8,562 nt of DNA from JBGPBY01 sp041481485 (GTDB lineage: Bacteria > Acidobacteriota > Terriglobia > 20CM-2-55-15). The stretch lies in assembly GCA_041481485.1 (NCBI GenBank), contig JBGPBY010000317.1:1-8562 (forward strand), written 5' to 3'. Shown piece after piece: positions 6,763 to 8,562 of the stretch (its first letter is position 1; every line of letters begins with the position of its first letter). The notes under the pieces were generated by a model, which ran no database searches, was not told where the DNA came from, and saw nothing but the letters and a program-made list of their open reading frames with translations. A program made the position numbers and the translations under genes.

Positions 6763-7083
6763 TTACTTGCCGGGCGCCCGGTACTTTACTGTCTTCTTAA
6801 CGGCTGCATCGATTTCTTCGGGGGTCAGCAGGACTGTCGTGCGAACCTGTACAGCGCCGGTTGCATTAATCGCCGTCGCACAAGCTGCGGCACTCACGTT
6901 GTCGGGGGCATCGATAATCGCGTAGACATCCGTATCTCCGAAGGCATAGTAAAACTGTTCGACTTTGCCGCCGACACTTTTCAATGCGGTCTTTACCGCT
7001 TCGCGCCGTTTGGATCCGCCTTCGCGAACCAATCCTCGTGTTCCTTCCAGTGTGTATGTAGCTTCGATCATGTATTTGGGCAT
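6763..7083 (-). CDS. GYD domain-containing protein
   Basis: A 106-residue single-domain protein of the GYD family, related to ferredoxin-like/dimeric alpha-beta barrel folds. Visible features are MPKYMIEATYTLEG at the N-terminus, a basic segment GGSKRREAVKTALKSVGG (about 23-40), EQFYYAFGDTDVYAIIDAPD (43-62), AAACATAINATGAV and VRTTVLLTPEEID at the C-terminus. GYD proteins are small, probably oligomeric and of undefined function. A GTG lies two codons upstream (7087-7089), but the strong GGAGG (7089-7093) overlaps it. The ATG at 7081-7083 is spaced 5 bases from GGAGG, so I take it as the start. It is the first gene of the four-gene minus-strand cluster and has a candidate promoter just upstream. 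Confidence 0.88.
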   Translation of the reverse strand: MPKYMIEATYTLEGTRGLVREGGSKRREAVKTALKSVGGKVEQFYYAFGDTDVYAIIDAPDNVSAAACATAINATGAVQVRTTVLLTPEEIDAAVKKTVKYRAPGK

Positions 7084-7109
7084 AACCACCTCCGTAATAT
7101 TTGGTCGAG

Positions 7110-7138
7110 ATTCTGCTGTGGCCTTCGAGGATTTGCAA
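7110..7138 (-). promoter_or_regulatory. candidate promoter for the GYD four-gene cluster
   Basis: On the minus strand, TTGCAA (7133-7138) and CAGAAT (7110-7115) are separated by 17 bases, the ideal sigma-70 spacing. Each box matches consensus at four of six positions. Transcription would start near 7103, giving a leader of about 20 bases that contains GGAGG. The same CAGAAT box is used by the candidate promoter of the neighbouring secreted gene. Confidence 0.45.
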
Positions 7139-7172
7139 GTGCGCTATGCGGAATTGGAAGAAAAGTCGGAGT

Positions 7173-7202
7173 GGGAGATTCGTGTCAGACCACGAATCTC
7201 CC
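7173..7202 (-). terminator. strong hairpin below the EXORDIUM-like gene
   Basis: GGGAGATTCGTG (7173-7184) and CACGAATCTCCC (7191-7202) form a perfect 12-bp stem around a six-base loop, 26 bases past the stop codon of the gene ending at 7229. It separates that gene from the GYD cluster promoter. Only a delayed pyrimidine-rich TTTTCTTCC, about 10 bases beyond the stem, follows on the minus strand. It may therefore be an imperfect terminator or a transcript-end stabiliser. An operator is an alternative. Confidence 0.6.
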
Positions 7203-7228
7203 TAATCTGGGGATTCTGGAAGGAACTG

Positions 7229-8131
7229 TTACTGCCCCGCGCCCCCGTCGATGCAGCCCTTTAAACCGCTGGAACTGGGATAACCGGTACCGGAGTTGTA
7301 GGCATAGTTGGACCAGTTCCCCTGAATCTTCCATTGACTGCCATTGGTGAGCGTCAACAGAGGCTGGCTGAATGTCCATGCACATTTATCGGAGTTCTCG
7401 TCGCCGGAGCTGTCATACCAGGCGTTCAGACGCGGGTCGGTTCTTGCTTCCGATATTTCATGTCCGGAGACGTTGACGACTGCGGCCAATCCCTGGGAAT
7501 GCAATCCGCTGGGGTCGTTCGGGTCGCAACCCGCATCCGCGTCGAGATTGAAGAAGAATGCGAACTGAACCACTTGGCCGCCGCATGTGCCATAGCTGTG
7601 CCAAGCGCAATAACCGGCATTGCCGCGCTTAAGATCGACATAGACAGGATAATAGTTTACCCCGGATTCGATATTCCTGCAGACCTCGGCGAGTATGGGA
7701 CCGGTCGTGTTGCCGCCTGTCGCTGCCGAGGTATCAATGACGTGACCTGCGTAAGTGATAGTGCTCGTTACCGGTCCGTTCCCGTCGGCAAACTCGTTGG
7801 TAGTCCCCGCATAAGTGGAAGCGCCCAATCCTGCGTAAAAGCTGTCGACGCCTGAAATTTTATCACCGGAATATGACGCCCAACTTGTCCCCCAGAAAAT
7901 CGCCTTGGACCTGGTGGTCTGCATGACTGGCCCGCCATGGTAAGTCAGATTTGGCGACTTTCCGCCTCTTCCGCTTTGGCCTGGCGCTTGTCCCTTGGCC
8001 CAGTGAATGGCAGCGCCCTTAGGTTCCCCCTTGCCATGATCAGTCTGGGAATCCAATCCCAGAATTGCAATGGATCCAAATGCGATGACAATCACACACC
8101 CACTTACCGAAATCCAGAAACGGCTCTTCAT
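7229..8131 (-). CDS. secreted EXORDIUM/phosphate-induced protein 1-like protein
   Basis: A 300-residue exported protein: a hydrophobic segment at about 6-25 serves as signal or anchor, followed by a Gly-rich stretch to residue 58. The core begins NLTYHGGPVM (61-70) and SKAIFWGTSW (75-84), as in PHI-1/EXORDIUM proteins. It carries the family signature VSGHEISEARTDP (221-233), then NAWYD (236-240) and SDKCAW (247-252). Plant members have the parallel HELAEL...NAWY...GDLC. The HExxE (His224, Glu225, Glu228) resembles a metallopeptidase site, but I know of no demonstrated activity. Six or more cysteines suggest disulfides in the mature protein. GGAGG is 8-9 bases before the ATG, a sigma-70-like promoter lies upstream and a hairpin lies downstream, so it is probably monocistronic. 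Family assignment is by motif reading. Confidence 0.72.
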   Translation of the reverse strand: MKSRFWISVSGCVIVIAFGSIAILGLDSQTDHGKGEPKGAAIHWAKGQAPGQSGRGGKSPNLTYHGGPVMQTTRSKAIFWGTSWASYSGDKISGVDSFYAGLGASTYAGTTNEFADGNGPVTSTITYAGHVIDTSAATGGNTTGPILAEVCRNIESGVNYYPVYVDLKRGNAGYCAWHSYGTCGGQVVQFAFFFNLDADAGCDPNDPSGLHSQGLAAVVNVSGHEISEARTDPRLNAWYDSSGDENSDKCAWTFSQPLLTLTNGSQWKIQGNWSNYAYNSGTGYPSSSGLKGCIDGGAGQ

Positions 8132-8181
8132 TGGCGGTTCCTCCGGAAACTTAAGAAATGAAACGGTTCTTAGAAGTTCCG

Positions 8182-8210
8182 ATTCTGCTTTTCGGCTGAT
8201 CGAGTGTCAA
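8182..8210 (-). promoter_or_regulatory. candidate sigma-70 promoter for the EXORDIUM-like gene
   Basis: On the minus strand a perfect TTGACA (8205-8210) is followed after 17 bases by CAGAAT (8182-8187), a four-of-six match to the -10 consensus. Transcription would begin around 8175, giving a leader of roughly 44 bases ending in the GGAGG ribosome binding site. Confidence 0.6.
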
Positions 8211-8223
8211 ATTAATTCAGCAT

Positions 8224-8244
8224 TTAACCGGCCAAAACGGTCAA
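8224..8244. promoter_or_regulatory. operator-like dyad between divergent genes
   Basis: TTAACCG (8224-8230) and CGGTCAA (8238-8244) form a dyad of the form TTnACCG-N7-CGGTnAA, with one mismatch in the arms. It begins 14 bases upstream of the -35 box of the minus-strand gene and sits where the -35 region of a plus-strand promoter with its -10 at 8267 would start. The spacing and symmetry fit a shared transcription-factor site, but no regulator is known. Confidence 0.4.
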
Positions 8245-8266
8245 ACGCTTCTCAGGTATCCATGGG

Positions 8267-8272
8267 TACAAT
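8267..8272 (+). promoter_or_regulatory. possible -10 box TACAAT for the right-edge gene
   Basis: TACAAT differs from the -10 consensus at one position and ends 15 bases before the ATG at 8288. Transcription would start near 8279, leaving a leader of under 10 bases with no Shine-Dalgarno, so initiation could be nearly leaderless. No good -35 box is seen 16-18 bases upstream. Confidence 0.3.
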
Positions 8273-8287
8273 GAATTCGGCAATCAT

Positions 8288-8562
8288 ATGGCACTTTCGC
8301 TCTATCTGCTGTTGGGTGTGCTGATTCAGGCTGCGGGGCCACAGCAACAAGCCGCTGCCATCTCAGGCACCGTGATCGAGGCCGACAGCGGAAGGGCCAT
8401 TCCGGAAGCCAGGTTGCGAGTGACCAGTTCTGCCGGATCGGTCTATTCGGCCGTCTCCGATCGAGACGGCAAATTCCTGCTTTCCGGGTTGAAACCCGAT
8501 AGTTCCGTGCGGCTTTCTGTTCAGGCGCTTGGATACACGGCTTTTGAATCCGATGCCCATCC
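8288..8562 (+). CDS. partial exported protein with carboxypeptidase regulatory-like domain
   Basis: An open frame with no stop runs from ATG 8288 off the right edge; the 91 complete codons visible are its N-terminus. The first 17 residues (MALSLYLLLGVLIQAAG) form a signal peptide. From about residue 25 the sequence ISGTVIEADSGRAIPEARLRV, then VSDRDGKFLLSGLKPDS and LSVQALGYTA, is a classic carboxypeptidase regulatory-like (CarboxypepD_reg) beta-sandwich repeat. In Acidobacteria this domain often starts TonB-dependent transporters or other large cell-surface proteins; the rest is outside the window, so which of these it is cannot be said. In-frame upstream sequence closes at a TAA at 8225-8227 with no other usual start codon, so 8288 is the best start although no Shine-Dalgarno is visible. 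Confidence 0.8.
   Translation, partial: MALSLYLLLGVLIQAAGPQQQAAAISGTVIEADSGRAIPEARLRVTSSAGSVYSAVSDRDGKFLLSGLKPDSSVRLSVQALGYTAFESDAH

Noticed and set aside
7087..7089. GTG as the start of the GYD gene
   Set aside because: The GGAGG Shine-Dalgarno overlaps this codon; the ATG two codons downstream has correct spacing.
5896..7350. Long plus-strand open frame (484 codons) antisense to the dehydrogenase and GYD genes
   Set aside because: It crosses two well-recognised minus-strand genes and their intergenic regions, reads as Arg/His/Cys-rich low-quality protein, and has no family motif. It is a shadow of the real genes.
8070..8324. Plus-strand frame with ATGs at 8262 and 8271 overlapping the start of the right-edge gene
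   Set aside because: It is in another frame, stops at 8324 and shows no domain, whereas the frame from 8288 has a signal peptide and a clear carboxypeptidase-regulatory-like domain.

Overview
The window is about 8.6 kb of bacterial chromosome, tightly packed and moderately GC-rich. It looks like a soil-type Acidobacterium of the Solibacter/Bryobacter kind. That placement is inferred from gene content: a PQQ-type sugar dehydrogenase carrying a long Gly/Ala/Arg/Pro-rich N-terminal linker, a secreted protein of the 'DPPGGPR / HLWRE-DGREHP / GHSVGR / DDPGAY' type that I recall as common in that phylum, and an export-signal plus carboxypeptidase-regulatory-like protein running off the right edge. 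There is no phage, IS, tRNA, rRNA or CRISPR signal. No gene-free stretch exceeds about 180 bases.

Layout. (1) Positions 117-3315, minus strand: a three-gene run read right to left, with a PQQ-type glucose/sorbosone dehydrogenase homologue, a secreted protein of unknown function 15 bp downstream, and a DUF3445 heme-dependent oxidative N-demethylase-like protein 61 bp further on. (2) Positions 3316-3497: a divergent intergenic region with a perfect 19-bp palindrome. (3) Positions 3498-4934, plus strand: an exported protein with a Vps62-like N-terminal region and a C-terminal region resembling an outer-membrane beta-barrel. (4) Positions 4955-7083, minus strand: a four-gene cluster with 12-15 bp gaps, coding in order for a GYD-domain protein, a D-2-hydroxyacid dehydrogenase, a DUF1801 protein and a small protein of unknown function. 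(5) Positions 7229-8131, minus strand: a secreted EXORDIUM/PHI-1-like protein with its own predicted promoter and a strong downstream hairpin. (6) Positions 8288-8562, plus strand: the 5' part of a carboxypeptidase-regulatory-like domain protein, divergent from the previous gene.

How the genes may work together. Five of the nine genes carry an export signal, so much of the window concerns the periplasm or cell surface. The first operon couples an exported oxidoreductase homologue to an exported partner of unknown function. The four-gene cluster mixes one clear metabolic enzyme with small stress- or regulation-type domains, and its joint role cannot be read from sequence.

The most unusual points are: the sugar dehydrogenase homologue lacks the expected catalytic His and a PQQ-pocket Lys and has a Cys-containing insert at the active site; the Vps62-like/barrel fusion; the bacterial EXORDIUM homologue with its HExxE signature; and several clean DNA dyads in the intergenic regions. 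I do not see convincing evidence of a wholly new multi-gene system. All family assignments come from reading motifs by eye, without database searches.
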